A stretch of DNA of 64,000 nt. It comes from Pseudomonas citrullilanati (GTDB lineage Bacteria; Pseudomonadota; Gammaproteobacteria; Pseudomonadales; Pseudomonadaceae). The stretch covers positions 186,001 through 250,000 of the forward strand of contig NZ_JAUQOP010000001.1 in NCBI RefSeq assembly GCF_030580855.1, written 5' to 3'. The notes beneath the pieces were generated by a model. The model ran no database searches. It was not told the DNA's origin and saw nothing but the letters and a program-made list of their open reading frames with translations. A program made the translations under genes and the position numbers. Shown piece after piece: positions 1 through 9,036 of the stretch (its first letter is position 1; the number at the start of each line of letters is the position of its first letter).

Positions 1-1
1 G

Positions 2-211
2 TACAACCTTCACCAGGCCCTGGCGCGTTTCCTCAGTGGACGCACCACGCTGATCATCGCCCACCGGCTCTCGGCGGTAAAACAGGCCGACCGTGTCCTG
101 GTGTTCGATGGGGGGCAGATCGCCGAGGACGGCGACCATTTGCAGTTGATTGCCGAAGGTGGCTTGTACGCTCGGCTCTACGGTCATTTGCAGCAGATAC
201 AGCAGCCTTGA
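2..211 (+). CDS. ABC transporter ATP-binding protein, C-terminal fragment
   Basis: Only the last 69 codons are in the window; the start lies off the left edge. The reading frame from base 2 gives the end of an ABC-type nucleotide-binding domain: the H-loop region reads TTLIIAHRLSAVKQADRV, followed by the usual FDGGQIAEDGDH turn and a short tail ending QQIQQP. This form of the H-loop and tail is typical of exporter-type fused permease-ATPase proteins (MsbA/LipA-like ABC exporters), but the substrate cannot be told from this piece. It is followed by about 190 bases without a gene. Confidence 0.85.
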   Translation, partial: YNLHQALARFLSGRTTLIIAHRLSAVKQADRVLVFDGGQIAEDGDHLQLIAEGGLYARLYGHLQQIQQP

Positions 212-401
212 GTTTCCGGCACTTTTCTGTGCTTAGTATCCAAAAAAAATCAGCCAGACACTCCGACGTCACTGAATTTCCAGCCAAAGCCCCTCGATTC
301 GTCCAAACCGGCGTTCCAAGGATCGAAAACTAGCCTAGGCTCTGGGATTAGCAGCGGATTTCTCGCGGGTGCTTATCGGCAACGCCTGTGCAAGGGACCT
401 C
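212..401. other. Intergenic region before the PAS-GGDEF-EAL gene
   Basis: There is no credible gene here. A perfect 10-base palindrome, AGCCTAGGCT, lies at 332-341, and a purine-rich ribosome-binding site (AAGGGA) sits a few bases before the ATG at 402. No terminator with a T-run was seen after the ABC transporter gene. Confidence 0.4.
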
Positions 402-2861
402 ATGAAGCAAAAGCAGACTCTCGGAACGCCTCGGTTGTTGGGCATCGTCTGGCCCTTTATTGCCGTTGTGCTATTTCAGGCATTGCTTGGCGGCGTGAGT
501 CTCTATGTATTGTCGGCGGTTCGCGGCTACGTGGCGGGGGAGAGTCTCTGGTCCAAGGGCCAGAAAGACGCCATCTATTACCTCAATCTCTACGCCGACA
601 GTCGCGACGAAACCATTTTCCTCAAGTACCAGCAGGCCATTGCCGTTCCCGAGGGCGGCCATGAGCTGCGGGTGGCGCTGGACCGCCGTCCACCGGACCT
701 GGAAGCGGCCAGGGCGGCCATCCTCAAGGGCGGCAACCACCCGGACGACGTGGCGAGCCTGATCTGGCTCTACCTGAATTTTCGGCACTTCAGCTACCTG
801 GAAGAGGCCATCGACCTGTGGACCGTGGGCGACGGCTACCTGATCGAGCTGGATAACGTCGCCCGGCAGATGCACGCCAGCATCAGCGCGGGCCAGGCAT
901 CGGAGGTCGACGTCCGGGGCTGGAAGGCGCGGATCTTCGCCATCAACGATTCCGTCACCCCGGCGGCCAAGGCGTTCAGCGATGCGCTGGGCGAGGGCTC
1001 GCGCTTCATCCTGCGGCTGTTGCTGGTGACCAACTTCGCCACGGCGCTGGGGCTGATCGTCCTGGCGCTATTGCGCACCCATAAACTGCTGGCCCAGCGG
1101 CAGGTCTTCGCCAATGCGCTGCAGCTGGAGAAGGAACGGGCGCAGATCACCCTGCAATCCATCGGCGACGGGGTGATCACCACCGATGTCGAAGGGGCCA
1201 TCGCCTACATGAACCCCGCCGCCGAGGCGATGACCCATTGGAAAGCCGAGCACGCCATGGGGCTGCCCCTGGCGGCGCTGTTCAATTTGCTCGATGACAA
1301 CGCCCAGGCGGAAGGGCTGACCCTGATCGAGCACATCCTCAGCGGTCGGCTCAGCGGCGCCAGCGAGCACTCCAAGCTGATCCAGCGCCTGGACGGCAGC
1401 ACGGTGTCGGTCACGCTGGTGGGCGCGCCGATCCGCCACGCAGGCAAAGTCAGCGGCGCCGTGCTGGTGTTGCACGACATGACCCAGGAGCGCCAATACA
1501 TCGCCAACCTGTCATGGCAGGCCACCCATGACGCACTGACCGGGCTGGCCAACCGCCGGGAGTTCGAATATCGACTCGAACAGGCCTTGCACAACCTCAC
1601 GCGCCAGGTCGGGCGCCATGCCTTGATGTTCCTCGACCTGGACCAATTCAAACTGGTCAACGACACCTGCGGCCACGCCGCGGGCGACGAATTGTTGCGA
1701 CACATCTGCGCTTTGCTGCAATCGGGGCTACGGGAAAACGACACCCTGGCCCGGCTGGGCGGGGACGAGTTTGGGATCCTGCTGGAAAACTGCTCGCCCG
1801 AGGCCGCGGAAAAAATTGCCGAAGGGCTGCGCCAGACCGTGCAGAACCTGCATTTCGTCTGGAAGGGGCGGCCATTCGTGACCACGGTGAGCATCGGCCT
1901 GGTGCACATCGCGCACACCCCGACGACCCTGGAGGCGTCCCTACGGGCCGCCGACATGGCCTGCTACATGGCCAAGGAGAAGGGCCGCAACCGGGTCCAG
2001 GTCTATCATGCCGACGACTCGGAGTTGTCCCTGCGCTTTGGCGAGATGGCCTGGGTGCAACGCCTGCACATGGCCCTGGAGGAAAACCGTTTCTGTCTCT
2101 ATGCCCAGGAAATCGCCGCGCTGGGGCCGGGCGACCAGGGTGGCGGGCATATCGAGATCCTGCTGCGGCTGCACGACGAGGCGGGGCGGATGATCCTGCC
2201 CGACAGCTTCATTCCCGCCGCGGAACGTTATGGTTTGATGACCTCGCTGGACCGTTGGGTGGTGGAGAACGTGTTCAAGGTCATTCGCCAGTGCCTGAAT
2301 GATTCGCGACAGGGGCCGATGGCGATGTGTGCGATTAATCTGTCAGGTACTACTATCGGAGATCAGGCGTTCCTCGACTTCCTGCGTAAACAATTCGCGG
2401 CCTACTCGATCCCCCCGGAAATGATTTGTTTTGAAATTACCGAGACCAGCGCTATTTCGAATTTGGGCAGTGCGATCCGCTTTATCAATGAACTCAAGAG
2501 CTTGGGTTGTTACTTCTCGCTGGACGACTTTTGCGCCGGAATGTCTTCATTCGCTTACCTGAAACATTTACCTGTAGACTTCCTGAAGATCGACGGGAGT
2601 TTCGTAAAGGATATGCTGGACGACCCGATTAACCGTGCAATGGTCGAAGTGATCAACCACATCGGCCACGTCATGGGTAAGCGCACGATTGCCGAGTTTG
2701 TCGAAACCGCCCAGATCGAGCAGGCATTGCTGGAAATCGGGGTGGATTTCGCCCAAGGGTATGTGATTGAACGCCCGCAATTGTTTACCTGCGACACGTT
2801 GCAATGTAGGCCGGCCCGGCCCCAGCCGTTGTTATTCAAGGCCCCCGGCACGTTCCGCTGA
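402..2861 (+). CDS. Membrane sensor with PAS, GGDEF and EAL domains
   Basis: An 819-residue protein predicted to make and/or break down cyclic di-GMP at the inner membrane. Two hydrophobic segments (about residues 12-38 and 202-224) bracket a periplasmic sensing region with no recognised family. A PAS domain follows (about 245-365), then a GGDEF domain with an intact GGDEF signature near residue 455 and an RxxD inhibitory site (REND) five residues before it, then an EAL domain. The EAL signature reads EILLR and loop 6 reads DDFCAGMSS instead of the common DDFGTGYSS, so phosphodiesterase activity is uncertain; KIDGSF is kept. A start at 369 is also open, but ATG 402 has a good AAGGGA site just upstream. 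Confidence 0.85.
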   Translation: MKQKQTLGTPRLLGIVWPFIAVVLFQALLGGVSLYVLSAVRGYVAGESLWSKGQKDAIYYLNLYADSRDETIFLKYQQAIAVPEGGHELRVALDRRPPDLEAARAAILKGGNHPDDVASLIWLYLNFRHFSYLEEAIDLWTVGDGYLIELDNVARQMHASISAGQASEVDVRGWKARIFAINDSVTPAAKAFSDALGEGSRFILRLLLVTNFATALGLIVLALLRTHKLLAQRQVFANALQLEKERAQITLQSIGDGVITTDVEGAIAYMNPAAEAMTHWKAEHAMGLPLAALFNLLDDNAQAEGLTLIEHILSGRLSGASEHSKLIQRLDGSTVSVTLVGAPIRHAGKVSGAVLVLHDMTQERQYIANLSWQATHDALTGLANRREFEYRLEQALHNLTRQVGRHALMFLDLDQFKLVNDTCGHAAGDELLRHICALLQSGLRENDTLARLGGDEFGILLENCSPEAAEKIAEGLRQTVQNLHFVWKGRPFVTTVSIGLVHIAHTPTTLEASLRAADMACYMAKEKGRNRVQVYHADDSELSLRFGEMAWVQRLHMALEENRFCLYAQEIAALGPGDQGGGHIEILLRLHDEAGRMILPDSFIPAAERYGLMTSLDRWVVENVFKVIRQCLNDSRQGPMAMCAINLSGTTIGDQAFLDFLRKQFAAYSIPPEMICFEITETSAISNLGSAIRFINELKSLGCYFSLDDFCAGMSSFAYLKHLPVDFLKIDGSFVKDMLDDPINRAMVEVINHIGHVMGKRTIAEFVETAQIEQALLEIGVDFAQGYVIERPQLFTCDTLQCRPARPQPLLFKAPGTFR

Positions 2862-2905
2862 ACCTCTTGTTGATCCGGAAAATCACAATCAAAAGGAGCC
2901 AGACA

Positions 2906-3709
2906 GTGATCGACACATTCAACCGAACAGGCCCGCTCATGGAGCCCCAAAGCTATCCGAAATGGGCGCAGCAGCTCATTCTCGATTGCAGCGAGAGCAA
3001 GCGCCGGGTTGTCGAACACGAGCTGTATCAACGCATGCGCGACAACAAGCTCAGCGCCAAGACCATGCGCCACTACCTCATCGGTGGTTGGCCGGTCGTT
3101 GAACAGTTCGCTTTATACATGGCACAGAACCTCACCAAGACTCGCTTTGCCCGCCATCCCGGCGAGGACATGGCCCGTCGTTGGCTGATGCGCAATATCC
3201 GTGTCGAACTCAACCATGCCGACTACTGGGTCAACTGGAGCGCCGCCCACGGCGTGACCCTGGAAGACCTGCAGGCCCAGCAAGTGCCTCCGGAGCTACA
3301 TGCGCTGAGCCACTGGTGCTGGCACACCAGTTCGTCGGACGCGTTGATCGTGGCGATCGCCGCGACCAACTATGCCATCGAGGGCGCCACCGGGGAGTGG
3401 TCGGCCGTGGTGTGCTCCAGTGGCGTCTACGCGGCGGCGTTCCCTGAAGAAGAACGCAAGCGGGCCATGAAGTGGCTGAAGATGCACGCCCAGTACGACG
3501 ATGCCCATCCGTGGGAAGCCCTGGAGATCATCTGCACACTGGCGGGCATGAACCCGAGCAAAGCCCTGCAAATGGAGCTGCGCCAGGCCGTGTGCAAGAG
3601 CTATGACTACATGTACCTGTTCCTGGAACGCTGTATGCAGTTGGAGCAGTCGGAGTCGGTGGGCAAGGCGCCAGTCACCCGTGAGCGCCTCGCGCTGGCC
3701 GGGAGCTGA
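2906..3709 (+). CDS. undA: 1-undecene-forming fatty acid decarboxylase UndA
   Basis: A 267-residue heme-oxygenase-fold non-heme iron enzyme. UndA of P. fluorescens Pf-5 converts lauric acid to the volatile 1-undecene using oxygen. With the GTG start at 2906 the iron ligands known from that enzyme fall at the same numbers: E101 and H104 (VELNH), E159 (YAIEG) and H194 within H-x3-D-x2-H (H194, D198, H201). The C-terminal D/H pair fits the wider diiron-oxidase pattern. GTG was chosen because AAGGAG lies 7-8 bases before it and the protein then begins MIDTF as I recall for UndA. Often annotated as a TenA-family regulator. It stands alone between two cyclic di-GMP genes and is followed by REP hairpins. 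Confidence 0.88.
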   Translation: MIDTFNRTGPLMEPQSYPKWAQQLILDCSESKRRVVEHELYQRMRDNKLSAKTMRHYLIGGWPVVEQFALYMAQNLTKTRFARHPGEDMARRWLMRNIRVELNHADYWVNWSAAHGVTLEDLQAQQVPPELHALSHWCWHTSSSDALIVAIAATNYAIEGATGEWSAVVCSSGVYAAAFPEEERKRAMKWLKMHAQYDDAHPWEALEIICTLAGMNPSKALQMELRQAVCKSYDYMYLFLERCMQLEQSESVGKAPVTRERLALAGS

Positions 3710-3737
3710 TACATTCTCCACCCATAGCTGAACCCAG

Positions 3738-3875
3738 GTGGGAGCGCGCCTGCTTGCGATGGAGTCGGACAGTCAACGGGGAGGTTGACGGCCAGGTCCT
3801 CATCGCGAGCAGGCTCGCTCCCACTGTTCTTTCACGACTGGGTCACGATCCCGTGGAAGCGAGCCTGCTCGCGAA
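3738..3875. repeat. REP hairpin pair plus a single REP
   Basis: Two inverted copies of the fluorescens-type REP core (3738-3760 and 3802-3824, ending in the reversed GTGGGAGCG motif) face each other around a spacer and can fold as a long hairpin. A third diverged copy lies at 3853-3875. The element sits between the convergent ends of undA and the minus-strand GGDEF gene, a usual place for REPs. Confidence 0.85.
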
Positions 3876-3910
3876 AAGCCCGGGCTGGATGTTCAGGAAA
3901 CCCGGCGGAC

Positions 3911-4837
3911 TCAACCCGCCATCGCCAACCGATTGCGTCCCTCGCGCTTGGCCACGTACAGCGCGCCGTCGGCCCGCCGCAGCAAGCTCTCGGCCGATTC
4001 ACCCGGCAGCAGGGTCGCGCAACCCAGGCTGACCGTCAGTTCGATCCGGGTGCCCCCGGCAAAGTAATCCTGGACCTGGGCGGCATGCCGCAGGCGCTCG
4101 CCGACCATGGCCGCGGCGTCCCGGCTGGTGTTGGCCAGCAGGATCAGGAACTCCTCGCCACCGTACCGGAACACCATGTCCACATTGCGCAGTTGATTCT
4201 TGATCGATTCGGCCACGGCCTTGAGCACTTCGTCGCCGACGCTGTGACCGTGACTGTCGTTGATGCGCTTGAAATGGTCGATGTCCAGCATCAGCAGCGA
4301 CAGGGGCTGCGAATGGCGCTTGGCCATGTCGATTTCACGGGTCAGCGTCTGGTCCATCGCGATGCGATTGCCGGTGCCGGTCAGTGGGTCGCGCAGGGCG
4401 CTCTGGGTCGCCGCGCGGTAGAGCAAGGCGTTGCGCAGGGGATATAGCAGGGTGGAGAGCATCGCTTCCAGGTCGGCCTGTTCGGCGTCGGTGAAGCGCT
4501 GGTTGCGGCGAAACACCAGTTCGCCCAGGTGTTCGCCTTCGTGGCTGAGGTTGTAGCTGACGGTGTGGTGCCCGCGCTGGCCGAACTCCAGGCGCAGATC
4601 GCTCGGCTTGTGTTGATACGCCAGCGCATCCAGGGGCACCAGTCGCTGAACTTCGCGAAAGAACAGGCCCAGGATGCGTTGCGGCTCCAGGCTGGTCTGC
4701 AATTGCTGGCCCAGTTGCTGGCGCAATTGCGAAAGGCTGACCGTGCGTGTCGCGAGCGGCGACGGATGGCCAAGGCCCAGGCGCTGCAACTTGGCGCTGT
4801 CGAAATCAATCGCGTTCATCTGCGTGGGCGTTTTCAT
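3911..4837 (-). CDS. Diguanylate cyclase with GAF-like N-terminus
   Basis: A 308-residue protein predicted to make cyclic di-GMP from two GTP. Residues 1-140 resemble a GAF-type sensory module; the GGDEF domain follows from about 145, with the active-site signature GGEEF at 226-230 and an RxxD inhibitory site (RNVD, 217-220) exactly five residues before it, so product feedback is likely. No membrane segment is evident. Length and neighbours (yciK, mupP, ubiG) match the PA3177-type cyclase of P. aeruginosa. The first ATG (4837) was kept; an internal ATG six codons later lacks a better ribosome-binding site. Confidence 0.88.
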   Translation of the reverse strand: MKTPTQMNAIDFDSAKLQRLGLGHPSPLATRTVSLSQLRQQLGQQLQTSLEPQRILGLFFREVQRLVPLDALAYQHKPSDLRLEFGQRGHHTVSYNLSHEGEHLGELVFRRNQRFTDAEQADLEAMLSTLLYPLRNALLYRAATQSALRDPLTGTGNRIAMDQTLTREIDMAKRHSQPLSLLMLDIDHFKRINDSHGHSVGDEVLKAVAESIKNQLRNVDMVFRYGGEEFLILLANTSRDAAAMVGERLRHAAQVQDYFAGGTRIELTVSLGCATLLPGESAESLLRRADGALYVAKREGRNRLAMAG

Positions 4838-5199
4838 ATGGCGTTAGCCCCTAAGCTAAATCTGTCCCGGCAGGTTGGGTGGCGGCTTTGGGCTGCGCGT
4901 CGTACTGGTCCTTCAGTCCCGTAGGACTCTGATAATAGAAGTCTAGTCCGCTTTACCTGGCCGGCTAAACCTCGTCTCAACGTCCGTTACCCGCCAGACA
5001 TGGCGTGTTTTGAGGATATTTAGAGCGAAAGTCGTGCCATTCGGTTCATTTCAATGAAAACCGATTAGGAATCAAGGTCTTGGGGATGCGTGTCAGCCTG
5101 CCGGGGGGAGGTGGGGCGACGAGGGTTTGGCGGTTCGTCTGGCTGTGGGTCAGGCAAAGGCGCGTCGCGACGGGAAGTCGTCGCGACGCACCTGTGTGC
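4838..5199. other. Intergenic region between yciK and the GGDEF gene
   Basis: About 360 bases without a supported gene. The left part must hold the promoter of the minus-strand GGDEF gene. The right part holds the hairpin described separately downstream of yciK. Short open frames here have no ribosome-binding site or recognisable product. Confidence 0.5.
5162..5189 (-). terminator. Hairpin downstream of yciK
   Basis: A perfect 10-base inverted repeat (arms 5162-5171 and 5180-5189, sequence GCGTCGCGAC and its complement) with an 8-base loop begins 11 bases after the yciK stop codon on the minus strand. It is very stable, but the following bases are only weakly T-rich, so it may act as a terminator or as an mRNA 3'-end stabiliser. 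Confidence 0.5.
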
Positions 5200-5940
5200 T
5201 TACTGGGCGTTGAACGCCTGGCCGTTGACACCGGTACTGTCCGGCCCCATCAGGTAGAGGTAGACCGGCATGATCGCTTCGGGTGTCGGGTTGTCGAGCG
5301 GGTTTTCCCCTGGGTAGGCCTGGGCGCGCATGCTGGTGCGAGTGGCGCCGGGGTTGATGCTGTTGGAGCGCACGGCGGCGACGCTGTCGACTTCGTCGGC
5401 CAGGGTCTGCATCAGCCCTTCGGTGGCGAACTTGGACACGCCATAGGCGCCCCAGTAGGCCCGGCCCTTGCGGCCGACGCTGCTGGAGGTGAACACCACG
5501 GACGCATCCTTCGACAGCTTGAGCAGCGGCAGCAAGGTGCTGGTGAGCATGAACATGGCGTTGACGTTGATGTGCATCACCCGCATGAAATTCTCGCCGG
5601 ACAACTGCTCCAGCGGCGTGCGTGGGCCGATGATGGAAGCGTTGTGCAGCAGGCCGTCCAGGTGACCGAACTCGGTCTCGATCATGGCCGCCAGTTCATC
5701 GTATTGATGGGGCAGGGCGGTTTCGAGGTTGAACGGGATGACCGCCGGCTGCGGATGGCCCGCCGCTTCGATTTCGTCATAGACCTGGGTCAGGTTGGCT
5801 TCGGTCTTGCCCAACAGCAGCACGGTGGCGCCGTGGGCGGCGTAGGCCTTGGCGGCGGCGGCGCCGATGCCGCGACCGGCACCGGTGACGAGGATGACCC
5901 GGCCCTGGAGCAGGTCGGGGCGGGCGGAATAATCAAACAT
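5200..5940 (-). CDS. yciK: YciK-family short-chain oxidoreductase
   Basis: A 246-residue short-chain dehydrogenase/reductase, probably cytosolic. The nucleotide-binding motif TGAGRGIG is near residue 20, the NAG-like motif reads HNAS, and the catalytic Ser and YGVSK (Tyr/Lys) are in place. YciK is a conserved gammaproteobacterial family of unknown substrate, and in pseudomonads it lies next to mupP and ubiG, as here. A REP-like repeat of about 220 bases separates it from mupP upstream, so it may have its own promoter. Confidence 0.88.
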   Translation of the reverse strand: MFDYSARPDLLQGRVILVTGAGRGIGAAAAKAYAAHGATVLLLGKTEANLTQVYDEIEAAGHPQPAVIPFNLETALPHQYDELAAMIETEFGHLDGLLHNASIIGPRTPLEQLSGENFMRVMHINVNAMFMLTSTLLPLLKLSKDASVVFTSSSVGRKGRAYWGAYGVSKFATEGLMQTLADEVDSVAAVRSNSINPGATRTSMRAQAYPGENPLDNPTPEAIMPVYLYLMGPDSTGVNGQAFNAQ

Positions 5941-5985
5941 GAAAGAACCTCACGAAAGATAAAAAATACGTGGTGATGCGCAATT

Positions 5986-6110
5986 GTGGCGAGGGGATAT
6001 ATCCCCGTTAGGGTGCGAAGCGCCCCCAAGAAATATCGGTCACCAAGGTGCATTAAATGGGAAAGCAGGGGGCCGCTTCGCGACCCAGCGGGGATAAATC
6101 CCCTCGCCAC
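5986..6110. repeat. Long inverted repeat, GTGGCGAGGGGAT family
   Basis: Outer arms beginning GTGGCGAGGGGATAT (5986) and ending with the complementary ATCCCCTCGCCAC (6110) enclose partly complementary inner sequence. A further half copy (CCTCGCCACAAAGGC) follows at about 6120-6134. The same family recurs at 50245-50372. It lies between mupP and yciK, both on the minus strand. Confidence 0.8.
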
Positions 6111-6161
6111 AGCAAGCTTCCTCGCCACAAAGGCGATGTCACACAGGTGACATCAACGGCA

Positions 6162-6833
6162 TCAACAACCGCACAACGCGTTATCCAGCACTTCGCGCAG
6201 CGCCAACGGGTGATCGATCACCACGTCCGCCCCCCAGTGCCTGGGGTTGTCGTCCGGGTGGATATAGCCGTAGGTCACGGCGCAGGTCTTGGTGCCGGCG
6301 CTACGGCCGGACTCGATGTCCCGCAGGTCGTCGCCCACGAACAGCACGCTGGCCGGGTCCAGGCCGAGCAGCTTGCAGGCCAGGGTCAGCGGCTCGGGGT
6401 CTGGCTTGCTGTGGGTCACGTGGTCGGGGCAGATCAGCACTTTCGAGCGCTCCGCCAGGCCCAGCTGCTGCATGATCGGTTCGGCGAAGCGTACTGGCTT
6501 GTTGGTGACCACGCCCCAGATCAGGTTGGCTGCCTCGATGTCGGCCAGTACCTGTTCCATGCCGTCGAAGAGGTGGCTGTGCACCACGCACCCCTTGAGG
6601 TAGCGGTCGAGGAATTCCTGGCGCAGTTCCTCGAACCCGGGCGATTCCGGGTCCATGGAAAAGGTCACCGCCACCATCGCCCGGGCGCCGCCGGAGATCT
6701 CGTCGCGGATGTGCTGCGAGTTCATCGGCGGCAGGCCGCGGTCGGCGCGCATCGCCTGGCAGATGGCGATGAAGTCCGGCGCGGTGTCGAGCAGCGTGCC
6801 GTCCATGTCGAAAAGAACCGCTTTGAGACGCAT
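6162..6833 (-). CDS. mupP: N-acetylmuramic acid 6-phosphate phosphatase MupP
   Basis: A 223-residue HAD-family phosphatase. The first motif DMDGTLLDT is at residues 9-17, motif II is VVTNK, motif III lysine lies in SKPDP and motif IV is GDDLRDIES. MupP removes phosphate from MurNAc-6-P in the pseudomonad cell-wall recycling route that bypasses de novo UDP-MurNAc synthesis and affects fosfomycin and beta-lactam tolerance. The older name is phosphoglycolate phosphatase (gph); the position beside ubiG and yciK, as in P. aeruginosa PA3172, favours MupP. It is 4 bases downstream of ubiG, so probably co-transcribed. Confidence 0.87.
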   Translation of the reverse strand: MRLKAVLFDMDGTLLDTAPDFIAICQAMRADRGLPPMNSQHIRDEISGGARAMVAVTFSMDPESPGFEELRQEFLDRYLKGCVVHSHLFDGMEQVLADIEAANLIWGVVTNKPVRFAEPIMQQLGLAERSKVLICPDHVTHSKPDPEPLTLACKLLGLDPASVLFVGDDLRDIESGRSAGTKTCAVTYGYIHPDDNPRHWGADVVIDHPLALREVLDNALCGC

Positions 6834-6837
6834 CGCC

Positions 6838-7536
6838 TTACTCCTCGCGCAGGGTCTGGATCATGTAGTTGACGTCGACATCGGCGGCCAGCTTGTAGTG
6901 CTTGGTCAGCGGGTTGTAGGTCAGGCCGATGATGTCCTTGACGGTCAACCCGGCCATGCGGCTCCAGGCGCCGAGTTCGGACGGGCGGATGAATTTCTTG
7001 AAGTCATGGGTGCCGCGCGGCAGCAGCTTCATGATGTATTCGGCGCCAACGATGGCGAACAGGTAGGCCTTCGGGTTGCGGTTGATGGTGGAGAAGAACA
7101 CCTGGCCGCCCGGCTTGACCATGCGGAAGCAGGCGCGAATGACCGAGGACGGATCGGGCACGTGTTCGAGCATTTCCAGGCACGTCACCACGTCGAAGCG
7201 GGCGGGCATTTCCTCGGCCAGGGCTTCGGCGGTGATCTGCCGGTACTCCACGTTGACCCCCGATTCCAGTTGATGCAACTGGGCCACCGCCAGCGGCGCT
7301 TCGCCCATGTCGATGCCCATCACCGTCGCCCCGCGCTGGGCCATGGCTTCGCTGAGGATGCCGCCGCCGCAACCGACGTCGAGCACCTGCTTGCCGGCCA
7401 GGTTGACCCGCTCATCGATCCAGTTGACCCGCAACGGGTTGATGTCGTGCAGCGGCTTGAATTCGCTTTCACGGTCCCACCAGCGATGGGCCAGGGCTTC
7501 GAACTTGGCGATTTCGGCGTGGTCGACGTTGCTCAT
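6838..7536 (-). CDS. ubiG: Ubiquinone O-methyltransferase UbiG
   Basis: A 232-residue class I SAM-dependent methyltransferase that carries out both O-methylations in ubiquinone synthesis. The SAM motif [16 protein letters not shown] and the acidic motif GIDMG are clear. The start [21 protein letters not shown] is typical of UbiG. The gene precedes mupP by 4 bases and follows mtaD by about 60 bases that contain a hairpin. Confidence 0.95.
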   Translation of the reverse strand: MSNVDHAEIAKFEALAHRWWDRESEFKPLHDINPLRVNWIDERVNLAGKQVLDVGCGGGILSEAMAQRGATVMGIDMGEAPLAVAQLHQLESGVNVEYRQITAEALAEEMPARFDVVTCLEMLEHVPDPSSVIRACFRMVKPGGQVFFSTINRNPKAYLFAIVGAEYIMKLLPRGTHDFKKFIRPSELGAWSRMAGLTVKDIIGLTYNPLTKHYKLAADVDVNYMIQTLREE

Positions 7537-7569
7537 GTGCAGATCCTCGAAAAGCTGGGAAAGTCAGGT

Positions 7570-7594
7570 GCCCCGAGCCGGTGGCTCAAGGGGC
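7570..7594 (-). terminator. Hairpin between mtaD and ubiG
   Basis: On the minus strand, just after the mtaD stop, GCCCCTTGAGCC and GGCTCGGGGC pair around a three-base loop with a two-base bulge. Bases after it are not strongly T-rich. It could be a partial terminator or processing site between mtaD and ubiG. Confidence 0.4.
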
Positions 7595-7598
7595 GTGG

Positions 7599-8930
7599 TT
7601 ATTCGTCGTGGCCGCTGATGCGGCGCCCCCAGGCCTGGGCCATGGCGGTCAGTTGCGATTCGTCGAGGCGGGTCAGTCGGCCGTCTTCCAGTAGCGGCTT
7701 GCCGGCCACCCAGAGGTGCTTCACGCAGTCGCGCCCCGTGGCATAAATCAGTTGCGACACCGGGTCGTAGATCGGCTGCTGCGCCAGGCCCGACAGGTCG
7801 AAGGCCACCAGGTCGGCCGCCTTGCCGACTTCCAGCGAGCCCACGGTCGATTCGATCCCCAGCGCCCGCGCACCGTTGAGCGTGGCCATGCGCAAGGCCC
7901 GGTGGGCGTCCAGGGCCGTGGCGGAACCGGCCACGGCCTTGGCCAGCAGGGCGGCGGTGCGGGTTTCCCCCAGCAAGTCCAGGTCGTTGTTGCTGGCCGC
8001 GCCATCGGTGCCGATGGCGACATTGACCCCGGCTTGCCACAAACGCTCCACCGGGCAGAAACCGCTGGCCAGTTTCAGGTTCGATTCCGGGCAGTGGATC
8101 ACGCTGCAGTTGCTTTCTACCAGCAAAGCCTGGTCTTCATCGCTGACCTGGGTCACGTGTACCGCCTGGAATCGCGGCCCCAGCAGGCCAAGCCGCCCCA
8201 GGCGCGCCAGCGGGCGTTCGCCTTTGCTTTCCAGGGCCTGCTGCACTTCGAAGGCGGTTTCATGGACATGCATGTGGATCGGGGCGTCCAATTCCTCGGC
8301 GATCACGCGGATTTTCTCCAGGTTCTCGTCGCCCACGGTGTAGGGCGCATGGGGACCGAATGCGATTTTGATCCGTGGATGGTGCTTGAGGTCGCCAAAC
8401 AGCTCGATGCCCTGACGAATGGCATCGTCGGCACTGGCCGCGCCGGGAATCGGGAAGTCGAGGATGGGAATGGCGAGTTGTGCGCGGATGCCACTGTTGT
8501 GCACGCGCTCGCTGGCCACCTTGGGGTAGAAATACATGTCGGAGAAGCAGGTGATGCCGCCCTTGATCTGCTCGGCGATCGCCAGGTCGGTGCCGTCGCG
8601 GACGAAGTCCTCGTCGACCCACTTGGCCTCGGCCGGCCAGATGTGCTGTTCGAGCCAGGTCATCAGGGGCAGGTCGTCGGCCAGGCCGCGAAACAGCGTC
8701 ATGGCCGCGTGCCCATGGGCGTTGATCAGGCCGGGGGCCAGGAGCATGCCGGGCAGTTCGCGGATTTGCGCGGCGTCACACTTGAGGGCTTCCGCCCGCG
8801 GGCCGATGAACACGATGCAGCCGTCGCGAATGCCCAGGCCATGGTTCTGGAAGACTACGCCGGCAGGTTCGACAGGCACCAACCAGCTCGGCAGCAGTAA
8901 TAAGTCGAGCGCAACGGCAGGCTTGGGCAT
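7599..8930 (-). CDS. mtaD: 5'-methylthioadenosine/SAH deaminase (amidohydrolase)
   Basis: A 443-residue amidohydrolase of the TRZ/ATZ group. The metal-binding NAHGH motif is near residue 71, the second histidine cluster reads HMHVHET, and the catalytic Asp lies in GTDGAASNN. The P. aeruginosa gene in the same place (PA3170) encodes methylthioadenosine deaminase, which sends MTA to methylthioinosine. It is divergent from mtnA, the next enzyme class of methionine salvage, which supports the call, although other adenosine-like substrates are possible. Confidence 0.85.
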   Translation of the reverse strand: MPKPAVALDLLLLPSWLVPVEPAGVVFQNHGLGIRDGCIVFIGPRAEALKCDAAQIRELPGMLLAPGLINAHGHAAMTLFRGLADDLPLMTWLEQHIWPAEAKWVDEDFVRDGTDLAIAEQIKGGITCFSDMYFYPKVASERVHNSGIRAQLAIPILDFPIPGAASADDAIRQGIELFGDLKHHPRIKIAFGPHAPYTVGDENLEKIRVIAEELDAPIHMHVHETAFEVQQALESKGERPLARLGRLGLLGPRFQAVHVTQVSDEDQALLVESNCSVIHCPESNLKLASGFCPVERLWQAGVNVAIGTDGAASNNDLDLLGETRTAALLAKAVAGSATALDAHRALRMATLNGARALGIESTVGSLEVGKAADLVAFDLSGLAQQPIYDPVSQLIYATGRDCVKHLWVAGKPLLEDGRLTRLDESQLTAMAQAWGRRISGHDE

Positions 8931-8997
8931 CGTGGAGCGGTTCCATGGGGTATAAAGGAGGGCGAAGTATACCCGAGCGTCTTCGCGGAGGGATCGC

Positions 8998-9003
8998 TAT
9001 AAT
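8998..9003 (+). promoter_or_regulatory. Consensus -10 box of mtnA
   Basis: A perfect TATAAT lies 33 bases before the mtnA ATG in the 106-base divergent mtaD/mtnA region. The bases where a -35 box would sit are poor, so an activator or an extended context may matter. Confidence 0.55.
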
Positions 9004-9036
9004 CGGCGGCTTTTGTTCATGAGTGCGGGGTGAAGG

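Noticed and set aside
5046..5231. Short minus-strand frame between yciK and the GGDEF gene
   Set aside because: It overlaps the end of yciK and the hairpin and has no signal of translation.
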